Under the pieces are notes generated by a model. It saw only the letters and a program-made list of their open reading frames with translations. It did not search any database and was not told the DNA's origin. The translations under genes were made by a program, and so were the position numbers. Shown here in pieces: positions 9,335-18,730 of a stretch of 40,180 bases of DNA. The stretch's first letter is position 1. Every line of letters begins with the position of its first letter. Origin of the DNA: Pirellulales bacterium (GTDB lineage: Bacteria > Planctomycetota > Planctomycetia > Pirellulales > UBA7805); assembly GCA_030751095.1 (NCBI GenBank), contig JASMGX010000006.1, forward strand, positions 1 through 40,180, read 5' to 3'.

Positions 9335-12313
9335 ATGCTTGCTCGACTTCCTCAAACCTTTTTCAGCCTGAGTGTGATAATAGGGATCTATGCGCTCTAC
9401 CGTTTTTCAGTCGTACCCTGGATCGTTCCCCCACCATTACCGGTCACTCAACTGGAGGAGGTGGTTGACGAGGACATACACAGCCCGGTTCAAATCGAAC
9501 GCCTGAAAAAATATTTCAGTAACGGCGACTGGGAGACTGAAGAACCGATTGTGATCGAAAAGCCGGAGTTCGCTTTACTGCTCCAACATTATGAAAATAC
9601 TGAAAATGACCAGCTCAAAATCAATCCCTGTACGTTTGTCTTTTTTCCCGATGGGCGACCCTCGGCAGGGGATGCTAAACGGGTCTTCATCATGCGAGCC
9701 CCTGAGGGGGCAGTCCTCGACTTTGAAGGGGGATGTGACCTGACCCGCGCGAAAGTCGGGCGCCTGCAAGGGGGCCGACTTTTGGGCAACGTATCGATCA
9801 CGGGCCACCTTTCTACAACATCTCCGGAAGCGGAGTTTTTTTTAACCACCCGCGATGTCGAATTACGGGAGGATCGTCTCTGGAGTCGTCAGGATGTGCA
9901 ATTCCGCATCGGAAACAATCATGGCCGTGGTCGCGAAATGCAGTTGCAGTTCAATTTGGAAGAGACGGAATCTCAGACAACTGAAAACCCGGCCATGCAG
10001 GCGATCGAAAAGTTTGAATTACTTCGCGATGTGAAACTGTTTGTTGAACTTGATTCGAAACAATTTTTGCCCGACAGCACGAGCGAAACACCCGATCACG
10101 TTGCCGACGAAGAATCGTCTCCTGTCGAGATTCAATGCAGCGGTGCCTTTAGGCTCAACATCAACGACATGTCGGCCACATTCAATGAGCAGGTAGAAGT
10201 CGTCCGACATCATCCTGCTGCACTTCCCGATCAATTAACTTGTGATCAGCTTACGCTCTATTTTTCGGATAAGTCTTCTGAGGAGACAATACCTGCATCC
10301 ACAACGCCCAACCGTGTCGAGGTCTCCAAACTCGTAGCGAAAGGCGATCCTGTATTTGTCCAAACACCATCTTCGGGAGCCGAAGCAAGTGGAAACTATT
10401 TGGAACTTGAGCCGAATCAACGGCACCTTATCTTGCGGGGAAGTCGGCCAGCAACGCTAACTCAAAAGACCAGCACACTGAGTGCGGTGGACATCGATTT
10501 TACTGCAGGAGCAGAGGGTGAACTCGGAACCCTCAAGGCAACTGGGCCGGGCCGTCTGGTAACAACGCTCTCAGGCACGAAAGAAGAATCGCTTGAGGCA
10601 ACATGGAAAAATAACCTCGAACTGCAGCCTCACGAAAGAGGCCACGTCCTGTCTTTATTGGGAGACGGCCGAATCCAATATGCGGACACGAGTGCCTTAC
10701 AGGCTGAAAAAATATGGTTATGGATAGATAAAGCGGACACAGCCAAAGCTCCCGACGAGAACGCAGCTGCGAAAACATCTGCATCGGCATGGAAACAGTT
10801 CTCGCCGCATTCCGCACTGGCACTAGACAACGTTCGACTCCACGGCAAAAAGATTTCCGCCGTCTCCGATCGCCTTGAGGTTTGGTTTGAAAACGCCCCG
10901 GACGGCGGCGAAAACGCGGACCACCCTGATACTGCCACAAATAACTCCTTATTGGGAATAGAAGATCCGTCTGCTAAGAATCGCACTGAGCCAGGCAGTG
11001 CGGCACAAAACAGACAACCTGAAAATCACTACCATATTCGAGGAGATCTGATCCAACTCACAATTGCGATTCCCGAAAATGGGCAACCGGCACCGACTGC
11101 TGCCAGTGTCTCTGGAAATGTGCAATTGATTGAGCGCTTTGCAGAGGCGGGAAACGAGAAGCCCCTGACAGTCTCCGGAGACCATCTTGATCTATTGGGT
11201 GCAAACACCCTCCAAACCGTTGTCTCCCTTACCGGTAAACCGGCCCGTGCAACCGCTCGTTCTGCGTCCATTACCGGTGCATCTCTGCAATTAGAGCGAG
11301 GGACCAACCGGATCTGGGTGAATGGCGCAGGAAGCATGCGACTGCCGATCGACCGCGACTTCCAAGGAGAGCCTCTAAAAACACCGGAACCCCTGGATAT
11401 CATCTGGCAGGGGAAAATGCTTTTCGATGGACAGATGATTTCGTTCGAACGTGATGTTCTCGCAAAAACGAAAAATCAGTCGCTTCACACAGCGCAACTT
11501 GCCGTCACTCTCAATCGCCAGCTAAATTTTGCCGAACGTGTTGAGGGAAACGCTGTAGAGATTGCAAAGATAGCCTGTCAGGGTGGCGTTCTTCTCGACG
11601 CCTATTCGCGAGAAGAAGGGCGCCAGATATCGCACGAACACCTTGAAACAAAGGACCTGATTATCGAGCAGCCATCTGGAAAACTCCGCGCGACCGGGCC
11701 GGGAATAGTCACTTCGGTGCGTCGAGGATCTGCAAACAGTGGGCTCCTATCACTGACCCCACAGGCGCCATCAAAAAAGCCTGCTGTTGCACCAACGGGC
11801 CAAACGCGAAACCGAGACGACCGTCTGTCTTATTTACGGATCGAGTTCTTCCAAGGACTCGTTGGCAATATTCAAGATCGCGAGCTTACATTTAATGAGC
11901 GAGTGCATTGCACGTACGGGCCGGTCAATCATTGGAACGATCAGGTGGTCATTGACCCTGACATCGGACCGCGCGGCAACGAAATACTGATGACTTGCAA
12001 TCAATTAACACTACGACAGATGAGTTCGTCAAACAATGAGCAGAGAACCGTGGAAATAGAGGCTATCGGAAATTCGCTTGTGGACGGCGAAACATTTTCT
12101 GCCAAAGGACATCGACTTACATATACCACGGGAAAAGAACTCTTGGTGCTATATGGGACCGGGCAGTCCTTCGCACAATTGTTGCGCCGCGGGGAGGACA
12201 ATGAACAACCTTCAAACCTCACCGCCCAAAAAATTTATTTTTGGCGAGCAGACAATCGGGTCCAACTTGAGGGTGTCCGACTCTTTAATGGAAGCGTACC
12301 CAATCGCAAATGA
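9335..12313 (+). CDS. Large LptC/OstA-like (LPS transport related) protein, 992 aa
   Basis: Single N-terminal TM helix followed by a long beta-rich region with OstA-like repeats (SVSGNVQLIERFAEAGNEKPLTVSGDHLDLLG; ...LTFNERVHCTYGP...). Position directly after kdsD-kdsC matches lptC-lptA in proteobacteria. Confidence 0.6.
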   Translation: MLARLPQTFFSLSVIIGIYALYRFSVVPWIVPPPLPVTQLEEVVDEDIHSPVQIERLKKYFSNGDWETEEPIVIEKPEFALLLQHYENTENDQLKINPCTFVFFPDGRPSAGDAKRVFIMRAPEGAVLDFEGGCDLTRAKVGRLQGGRLLGNVSITGHLSTTSPEAEFFLTTRDVELREDRLWSRQDVQFRIGNNHGRGREMQLQFNLEETESQTTENPAMQAIEKFELLRDVKLFVELDSKQFLPDSTSETPDHVADEESSPVEIQCSGAFRLNINDMSATFNEQVEVVRHHPAALPDQLTCDQLTLYFSDKSSEETIPASTTPNRVEVSKLVAKGDPVFVQTPSSGAEASGNYLELEPNQRHLILRGSRPATLTQKTSTLSAVDIDFTAGAEGELGTLKATGPGRLVTTLSGTKEESLEATWKNNLELQPHERGHVLSLLGDGRIQYADTSALQAEKIWLWIDKADTAKAPDENAAAKTSASAWKQFSPHSALALDNVRLHGKKISAVSDRLEVWFENAPDGGENADHPDTATNNSLLGIEDPSAKNRTEPGSAAQNRQPENHYHIRGDLIQLTIAIPENGQPAPTAASVSGNVQLIERFAEAGNEKPLTVSGDHLDLLGANTLQTVVSLTGKPARATARSASITGASLQLERGTNRIWVNGAGSMRLPIDRDFQGEPLKTPEPLDIIWQGKMLFDGQMISFERDVLAKTKNQSLHTAQLAVTLNRQLNFAERVEGNAVEIAKIACQGGVLLDAYSREEGRQISHEHLETKDLIIEQPSGKLRATGPGIVTSVRRGSANSGLLSLTPQAPSKKPAVAPTGQTRNRDDRLSYLRIEFFQGLVGNIQDRELTFNERVHCTYGPVNHWNDQVVIDPDIGPRGNEILMTCNQLTLRQMSSSNNEQRTVEIEAIGNSLVDGETFSAKGHRLTYTTGKELLVLYGTGQSFAQLLRRGEDNEQPSNLTAQKIYFWRADNRVQLEGVRLFNGSVPNRK

Positions 12314-12330
12314 GTGCGCCCGTGCATCGG

Positions 12331-13071
12331 TTAAAGAATACGTAATCGCTCTTGTTCCAAGTGCTTTGCAACATACTCAACGGCCACGTCCGCCATTGTG
12401 CTGTAATATCCGAAACCATGGCCACCCCCTTGTGTCTCCAAATCACATTGATGGGGGATTCCTAGGGCATTGAGTTTCATTTGCAGCCTATGGGAACTCT
12501 CTATCCATTTGTCATCGAACGGATCACAACAAAACCAGATATTTCTTGGCCAATGAAGCGGATGGAGATGAAGGGTGGCGGTATCCTGCCGAACCGATTC
12601 CATGTCAGGATACATTTGCGGAAGCGTCTCATCACCTTCATGCCAACGGGTCTGGTAATCAATTGCCGGAGACAGAGCAGCAACGACCGGAAAAGTGTCG
12701 GGGTATTTAAACGCAAATCGCAAGGCTCCCTGACCACCCATGCTGGTTCCCAAAAGTCCAATCTGAGGTGGAATCGCGGTCCACTTTGAGGCAATCCAGG
12801 GAAGAATGGTCTCCAACACATAACGCTCGGCTGTTATCTCCTGATCAAATTCGGGACAAATTTTGTCCGCCCACCAGCTCCTTTTTACCTGAGGTGCAAG
12901 AATCTTCACCCCGTGTACATCAAAGGCCTGTTCAAAACGTGGTTTGTCAACCAACCGGCCCAAATGGACACCGTGCAGGTAGAGAATCACATAGCCGAAA
13001 GGGCTGGCAGACGCAGGCTCAAAGACATCGCAAGGATGTCCTCCAATTCGAATCTCACTCCATTTTCCCAT
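12331..13071 (-). CDS. Alpha/beta hydrolase, esterase D-like
   Basis: GLLGTSMGGQGALRFAFKYPDTF nucleophile elbow, YLHGVHLG, C-terminal GGGHGFGYY. Confidence 0.85.
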   Translation of the reverse strand: MGKWSEIRIGGHPCDVFEPASASPFGYVILYLHGVHLGRLVDKPRFEQAFDVHGVKILAPQVKRSWWADKICPEFDQEITAERYVLETILPWIASKWTAIPPQIGLLGTSMGGQGALRFAFKYPDTFPVVAALSPAIDYQTRWHEGDETLPQMYPDMESVRQDTATLHLHPLHWPRNIWFCCDPFDDKWIESSHRLQMKLNALGIPHQCDLETQGGGHGFGYYSTMADVAVEYVAKHLEQERLRIL

Positions 13072-13384
13072 GAGGGTATCTGTCCGATTTCTCGCCCCAT
13101 CGAATGGGCACGAACTGGCAACCTTTTTCTAGACAATACTTTTGTTGCACAATACCAGAAAACCAATGCCTTTTGCATATTCCATTTTTCAAAATACATA
13201 TCAAAACAGTCAAAGGTAAAGACGGGTTTACAGAAACTGCGTGCATTGTACATTGGCCCCAACACAAAGGCTCTTTAGTCGACAGACGCTCGAGCAAGAA
13301 TGCTTCGATCTGTCGCTAGAATCCTAGTTTGGATGACAGCTCCGAAATCTTCTTAATGGGCCATACACTCTCATAAGCGTTGTG

Positions 13385-14488
13385 ATGTCTGCTAAGCGAA
13401 TCCTACAAATCATCCCATCACTCGACCGGGCTGGGGCCGAAAAACAACTGGCCCTACTTGTCCAAGGTTTACCACGGAATGAATTCGATGTTCATGTTTG
13501 CGCACTGACTTGTGGTGGTTCGCTTTGTGCGGAACTTGAGCAGGCCAATATCCCGGTTCATATTATTGGGAAGCGATGGAAGATCGATCCAATCACTGCA
13601 TGGAAATTACACCGCCTTCTACATCATCTTCGTCCAGACCTTGTTCATACCTGGATGTTTACCGCTAACAGTTATGGTCGCGCCCTGGCAGTTTTCTCGG
13701 GCGCAGAGAGAGTCGTTGCAAGTGAACAATGCGACGGCTACTGGAAGGGGAAATATGAATTAGCGGTGGATCGCTTTTTGACTCGCTGGACCGACAGAAT
13801 CATTGTCAACAGCAAGGGTGTCTATGATTTTTATGCGACCCGAGGAATTGATACCGCAAAAATAGAATTGATTGCTAACGGACTCCCAGAGTACGCACCG
13901 AGTCGCCTCACGCGGCGCGAACTTCTGTCCGATCTTTCACTGCCCCCGGATTCTAAAGTGGTGGCAGTCATCGGACGACTCTGCCCCAGAAAAAGAATCC
14001 GTGATGCAATTTGGGCAGGCGAGTTACTCAAGGTTGTCCGAGATGATGTCCATATCCTGATCATTGGCGATGGACCGCAAAGATATCAGTTGGAACGGTT
14101 TTGCGAGAACATCGAAATCCGAGATAGCGTCCATTTTCTAGGACACCGCAATGACGTTGACCAAATCATATCACATCTAGATGTAGTATGGCTCGCGAGC
14201 AGTCATGAGGGATTTTCCAATAGCATCATGGAATCGATGGCAGCAGGTGTGCCCGTTGTAGCCACCGACATACCGGGCAACCGAGATCTGGTAATACACA
14301 ACACGACCGGTTATCTGTTTCCAGTGGGTGACCGGGCTGCATTGGCATCTTGGACAAACCACCTACTTGACAATCCCGAAAAGTCGCGAGATATGGGCAA
14401 GGCGGGGTGTGCCGCTTTGAAAAATCAATATCCGGTAGACACGCTGGTGCACCGGCATGCAGCCGTCTACCGTCAACTGCTTCAATAA
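13385..14488 (+). CDS. Glycosyltransferase family 4
   Basis: IIPSLDRAGAEKQLALL, VAVIGRLCPRKRIRDAIWA, HEGFSNSIMESMAAGVPVVATDIPGNRDLV. Confidence 0.9.
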   Translation: MSAKRILQIIPSLDRAGAEKQLALLVQGLPRNEFDVHVCALTCGGSLCAELEQANIPVHIIGKRWKIDPITAWKLHRLLHHLRPDLVHTWMFTANSYGRALAVFSGAERVVASEQCDGYWKGKYELAVDRFLTRWTDRIIVNSKGVYDFYATRGIDTAKIELIANGLPEYAPSRLTRRELLSDLSLPPDSKVVAVIGRLCPRKRIRDAIWAGELLKVVRDDVHILIIGDGPQRYQLERFCENIEIRDSVHFLGHRNDVDQIISHLDVVWLASSHEGFSNSIMESMAAGVPVVATDIPGNRDLVIHNTTGYLFPVGDRAALASWTNHLLDNPEKSRDMGKAGCAALKNQYPVDTLVHRHAAVYRQLLQ

Positions 14489-14638
14489 TTGCACTCCCTA
14501 AAAACATCTGACAAAACTTCGATCCGCTTCAACACATCATCCCACTTTTGTGTCGGTACACATGTTGTGTGCATCTCCAACGGGGACAATCTGTGATTTC
14601 TTAGGAAGCTGTGTCGATGCTCTTCTGTGCCACACATT

Positions 14639-14670
14639 TCTATTGGCCATCGCGTCTATTGGCCATTGCG
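14639..14670 (+). repeat. 16-bp tandem duplication upstream of glgC
   Basis: tctattggccatcgcg / tctattggccattgcg, 15/16 identical. Confidence 0.95.
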
Positions 14671-14960
14671 CTCTGGGGAAATCTGGGTAGAAACGGCGAT
14701 TCTGTAACGAACGATATAACCGTTACAGTTACCGTTATTCATCGTTATTATCCTTTGCCCTATTATTGTTTGTCCTTGATGCTGGAATGATGGCCTTCGC
14801 CATGAATCTATATCCAACGGTCACCCAATGGCGGAGGAGAAACGGACAAACGGGCTACAAATTCGCCAGCCATAGGTTATAAAATAATGGGATCGCGGAA
14901 AGATACTCAACGGGCGCGTCAACATTGATTCGGTTGCTGACGCAATAACAAGGAATCGGC

Positions 14961-16217
14961 ATGAACAAGGCTCTTGCTGTCATTCTTGCGGGTGGTAAAG
15001 GCTCACGTCTTGATCCACTCACTCGCGATCGGGCCAAACCTGCCGTACCTTTTGGGGGCAGCTACCGAATCATTGATTTTTCGCTGTCCAACACCATCAA
15101 TAGTGGTATACGCAATATCCTGGTCTTGACCCAGTACAAGGCATTTAGTCTTGATCGCCATATCAGTCAGGGATGGCGAAACTTATTTGTCAACCCACTC
15201 GGTGAAGCGATCCACGTTGTTCCCCCACAGCAACGAATCGATGAACAGTGGTATCGCGGCACCGCAGACGCGGTTTACCAAAATATTTATGCCATCGAAA
15301 AATTTCGGCCCGAGTACATAGTGATCTTGGCAGGTGACCATATTTACAAGATGAACTATCGGGAAATGGTGGCCTATCATCAGAAGAATAATGCCGATCT
15401 CACAATTGGCGCTCTGCAGGTGAATCTGGAGCAAGCTAAACATTTTGGCATCATGGAAACCGACGCCAACAGCCAAGTCACTGGATTTGCCGAAAAGCCC
15501 GATCAGCCCCAACCGATTCCCGGCGAATCGGATCACGCACTGGCATCAATGGGAATTTATGTTTTTGATGCCCGCTTCTTATTTGAGAAACTCTGCCAGG
15601 ATGCTACCAAGAATGAAAGCGCTCATGATTTTGGACGAGATATTATTCCCTCCATCATCCATTCGCATCGCGTATTTGCTTTTCCATTTCGCGATGAAAA
15701 TAAAAAAGTTGGGGCCTACTGGCGCGATGTGGGAACACTTGATGCCTACTATGAAGCAAATATGGATTTGATTGCGGTAGATCCCCTGTTGAATATGTAC
15801 GACAACGATTGGCCAATACGCACATATCACCCTAACTTGCCACCTCCTAAGTTCATCTTTTCTGAAACTGGAGAAGAAGGCCGCTGCGGCCAAGCACTCG
15901 ACAGCATTGTCTGTCCGGGCACCATCCTTTCAGGAGGTCGCGCACAGCAATCGATCTTGGGCGCGAACACCAGAATCAACAGTTTTGCAGAAGTTCACGA
16001 CTCGATCCTTTTCGACGGAGTCGATATTGGGCGACATTCTAAAATCCGTCGGGCAATCATTGATAAAGGTGTAAAAATTCCTCCCGAAACCGTGATCGGC
16101 TACGACCAACAACATGATCGCAGCCGAGGATTTACGGTCACGGAAAGTGGAATCACCGTAATTGCTAAGGGCGAGGGGATTGAACACTTTGCCGATACCG
16201 CGCTCGCCGACTATTAG
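14961..16217 (+). CDS. glgC: Glucose-1-phosphate adenylyltransferase
   Basis: ALAVILAGGKGSRLDPLTRDRAKPAVPFGGSYRIIDFSLSN, QWYRGTADAVYQN, ILAGDHIYKMNY, GAYWRDVGTLDAYYEANMDL. Confidence 0.96.
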   Translation: MNKALAVILAGGKGSRLDPLTRDRAKPAVPFGGSYRIIDFSLSNTINSGIRNILVLTQYKAFSLDRHISQGWRNLFVNPLGEAIHVVPPQQRIDEQWYRGTADAVYQNIYAIEKFRPEYIVILAGDHIYKMNYREMVAYHQKNNADLTIGALQVNLEQAKHFGIMETDANSQVTGFAEKPDQPQPIPGESDHALASMGIYVFDARFLFEKLCQDATKNESAHDFGRDIIPSIIHSHRVFAFPFRDENKKVGAYWRDVGTLDAYYEANMDLIAVDPLLNMYDNDWPIRTYHPNLPPPKFIFSETGEEGRCGQALDSIVCPGTILSGGRAQQSILGANTRINSFAEVHDSILFDGVDIGRHSKIRRAIIDKGVKIPPETVIGYDQQHDRSRGFTVTESGITVIAKGEGIEHFADTALADY

Positions 16218-16286
16218 TAGTGGCGGGTTTGAGTATTTCTCCATTGCTGGGACCCAAAAGGGCTGACTCGGGCAATTTCTCACAAG

Positions 16287-16330
16287 CAAAAAAAAGCCCC
16301 CGGAATTGGCGTTCGGGTCCCAGGGGGGCT
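16287..16330 (-). terminator. Putative intrinsic terminator on the minus strand
   Basis: Minus strand reads AGCCCCC ... GGGGGCT followed by a T-run (plus strand aaaaaaaagccccc...gggggct). Orientation fits the ferritin/161-aa minus operon, although it is ~300 nt from its stop. Confidence 0.55.
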
Positions 16331-16637
16331 AAGGACTCATTTTCACCAATATCCGGGAGCGATTGGACGCTCAATGCCCAGCCGTTGAACACCGATTGGT
16401 ATGCAACCGACCAAGCGATCAATTTATTTCATTGGAATCGGATCTCGCGTTTTAGCTGAAACGATATGGTTTGCCAGATGATGCGTCAGACACGCCCATG
16501 CGTCAAACGCGGCGGGAGAATATGGCAATCACTGAGCAACGTCAAGGCTGATTTTTTTGGCAATGCCGAAAAAACTTTAGCAGGCTCTGACGCTCAAAAA
16601 GAATTACTTTTTCAGTAAGATGGCGATTGCAGCAACG

Positions 16638-17123
16638 CTAGCTTGCAGCGAATATTTCCGCATATTCGGAGATCCACAGATCCACAAATTCTTTGAAATC
16701 GGCCATCGCAACCTCCGTCAGCAGCCGGTAATGACCACGACTGTAGACTTCTTTGTTGCGGACCGTCCCTTTGGCCACCAGATCTAAAACGTGGTGCGAC
16801 CCAAAAGGTCGCACGACTACTTCCAAGCGACTAAAAAAGTTTGTGCGCGTTCCATCATTATCCAAACCAACATCATCACGGCTACAACTTGAACCCCAAC
16901 CTTGATCTCCCACAATGCTCTGGCATTTAAAACCGGGGAGGTATTGTGGCAAACGGGATATACATTGATCAATATATTCGGATAATTCGAGGCGATATTC
17001 GTTGTGTACTCGCCGCAGTTCCTCCTCACTCAAGGCTTTTTCAATCGCCTCTTGATTTTTATTTTGGCGCACCTGATGGCCACGCTCAACTGCCCTTTCT
17101 AGCCGTTTTTCAAAATCGTTCAT
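16638..17123 (-). CDS. Conserved hypothetical protein, 161 aa, downstream of ferritin
   Basis: Intact ORF 5 nt downstream of the ferritin gene; balanced globular composition. Confidence 0.7.
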   Translation of the reverse strand: MNDFEKRLERAVERGHQVRQNKNQEAIEKALSEEELRRVHNEYRLELSEYIDQCISRLPQYLPGFKCQSIVGDQGWGSSCSRDDVGLDNDGTRTNFFSRLEVVVRPFGSHHVLDLVAKGTVRNKEVYSRGHYRLLTEVAMADFKEFVDLWISEYAEIFAAS

Positions 17124-17128
17124 GCAGT

Positions 17129-17653
17129 CTATTTATCCGTAAAAGAAACTGCATCGATCCCCTCGGAGGATCGTTTGCCCATGTGTTCATCCAGTAGCAG
17201 CAAGGCCGTCCTATCATCTCCCGCTAGTTCCAATCGGCCTAGGATATCACAAATTGTTTTTTCCTCCTCAACCTGCTCGTCGAGAAACCATTGCAGGTGC
17301 GCTTGGGTCGCATAGTCTTTCAAATCTCTTGCTAAAGCGTAAAGCTCGTTGATCGAAGCTGTGTTGCTCTTTTCCTGCTCCAGCGATACCGAAAACACCT
17401 CATGAATACCCTCATAATCGACTCGAGGCTTGGGAATTGTCTCCAAAGTGACATAAGCATCCCGATATAACATATAACGCAGCAATCGCTGCGCGTGGCT
17501 TTGTTCCTCGTTGCTCTGTTGGACCATCCACGAAGCAAATCCACTTAAATGCCTAGCCTCCATATAGATGCCCATCGCTAAATAGGAGTAAGAGGCAGCA
17601 AATTCCAGGTTGATCTGCGAGCTGACAGCTTGTTGAATTTTAGCATCCATCAT
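17129..17653 (-). CDS. ftnA: Bacterial non-heme ferritin
   Basis: INLEFAASYSYLAMGIYMEARHLSGFASWMVQQSNEEQSHAQRLLRYM ... HLQWFLDEQVEEEKTICDILGRLELAGDD. Confidence 0.93.
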   Translation of the reverse strand: MMDAKIQQAVSSQINLEFAASYSYLAMGIYMEARHLSGFASWMVQQSNEEQSHAQRLLRYMLYRDAYVTLETIPKPRVDYEGIHEVFSVSLEQEKSNTASINELYALARDLKDYATQAHLQWFLDEQVEEEKTICDILGRLELAGDDRTALLLLDEHMGKRSSEGIDAVSFTDK

Positions 17654-18286
17654 GAGCAAATTTCTCCTCTGATACGTCATCGTCGCCAAAATGGCCGTCT
17701 CCATATCCCCAAGGGTCGTAGTTTAGCATACTACGTCTGCTGCTGGCCAGTCGTGGTGCGGCCTTTTGCCCTCCTTGTGCTCCGCCACCACTCCCGGGGA
17801 AACAAGGACGATCTTCACATCACAAAGTTGTTGGAGTCTGGGGCGATGATCCTATTTTCTTTGCCGGCTCATTCCATTGGTGTGGCTTGCGCGTTGCACC
17901 ACATTTTTGAGATTGAAATCGCCGGACAGGAACATTGCATACTCTTTATGCCTCCAAGGATGTCTGCTTTTTTGTTCTCGTAGGCCACGCGATGGTCCTT
18001 GGTAGTGTTTCTATTGCAACACATACTGCGTGATGATTCCACGTTTCCACTTTGAAATGAACAAGAAAGGAACTTAAAATTCCAAGAAGATAAGCAATGC
18101 GTATCAGTACTAGCACCGCTTATTGAATTTTTTCTGTACCTGTTTGCCAACACCTCATGCAGCGCTTGCACCGCTTGCAGAGAAAACTGAATATTCGGAC
18201 TATTTTAGCCGAACGTTACCAACCGCATCGGTCGATAAGTGAAACACTACAGCAGGGAGGCTGTTGCCCGAGCAAGGGAGTGTACG

Positions 18287-18523
18287 ATGCAGAGCAACCA
18301 TCTCAAAGTCTACCATGGGCCACAGGCCGATAATGGCGAGATTGATCGTCACACATCAAGTTCTATTTCTGTTTCTCTTGGTCAGATCTTCCCACTTCTA
18401 GCTGAAGCGATCCAAAGTAATCGGACTTGGCTTCAGGATTTTTCCAATGACGAAGTGACTATTTCCACTGATCTGTATGAAGTCATCCTAGCATATCAGC
18501 ATTTTCGACGCCCATCGGCCTGA
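18287..18523 (+). CDS. Small conserved-looking protein, 78 aa
   Basis: ATG at 18287 preceded by AAGGGAG at good spacing; MQSNHLKVYHGP...SVSLGQIFPLLAEAIQSNRTWLQDFSNDEVTISTDLYEVILAYQHFRRPSA; strong terminator downstream. Confidence 0.7.
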   Translation: MQSNHLKVYHGPQADNGEIDRHTSSSISVSLGQIFPLLAEAIQSNRTWLQDFSNDEVTISTDLYEVILAYQHFRRPSA

Positions 18524-18554
18524 TAACGCGTGCTAAGTATAATCTTCAATAATT

Positions 18555-18581
18555 CGGCGCTATTAGGCGCCGTTTTTTTTT
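18555..18581 (+). terminator. Intrinsic terminator
   Basis: CGGCGC-TATTAG-GCGCCG stem-loop followed by TTTTTTTTT, 31 nt after the 78-aa ORF stop. Confidence 0.85.
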
Positions 18582-18730
18582 GGCCGAAGCATACAATAGC
18601 AAGATGGATTCGAGGCTCTCTACCGCCTTCAATCCTAGGTTGCCTTGCAAAACGGGATCAGAATCTATCCACCGACAAGCAGCCAATCTGGTGGCGGTTT
18701 TTATTTCATTCTTACTGAGGAGTGCTTTTG

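Noticed and set aside
16481-16514. 17-bp near-tandem repeat atgcgtcagacacgccc / atgcgtcaaacgcggcg
   Set aside because: Only ~13/17 matches; within chance for visual inspection.
18163-18180. 9-bp tandem cgcttgcac / cgcttgcag
   Set aside because: Too short to distinguish from chance.
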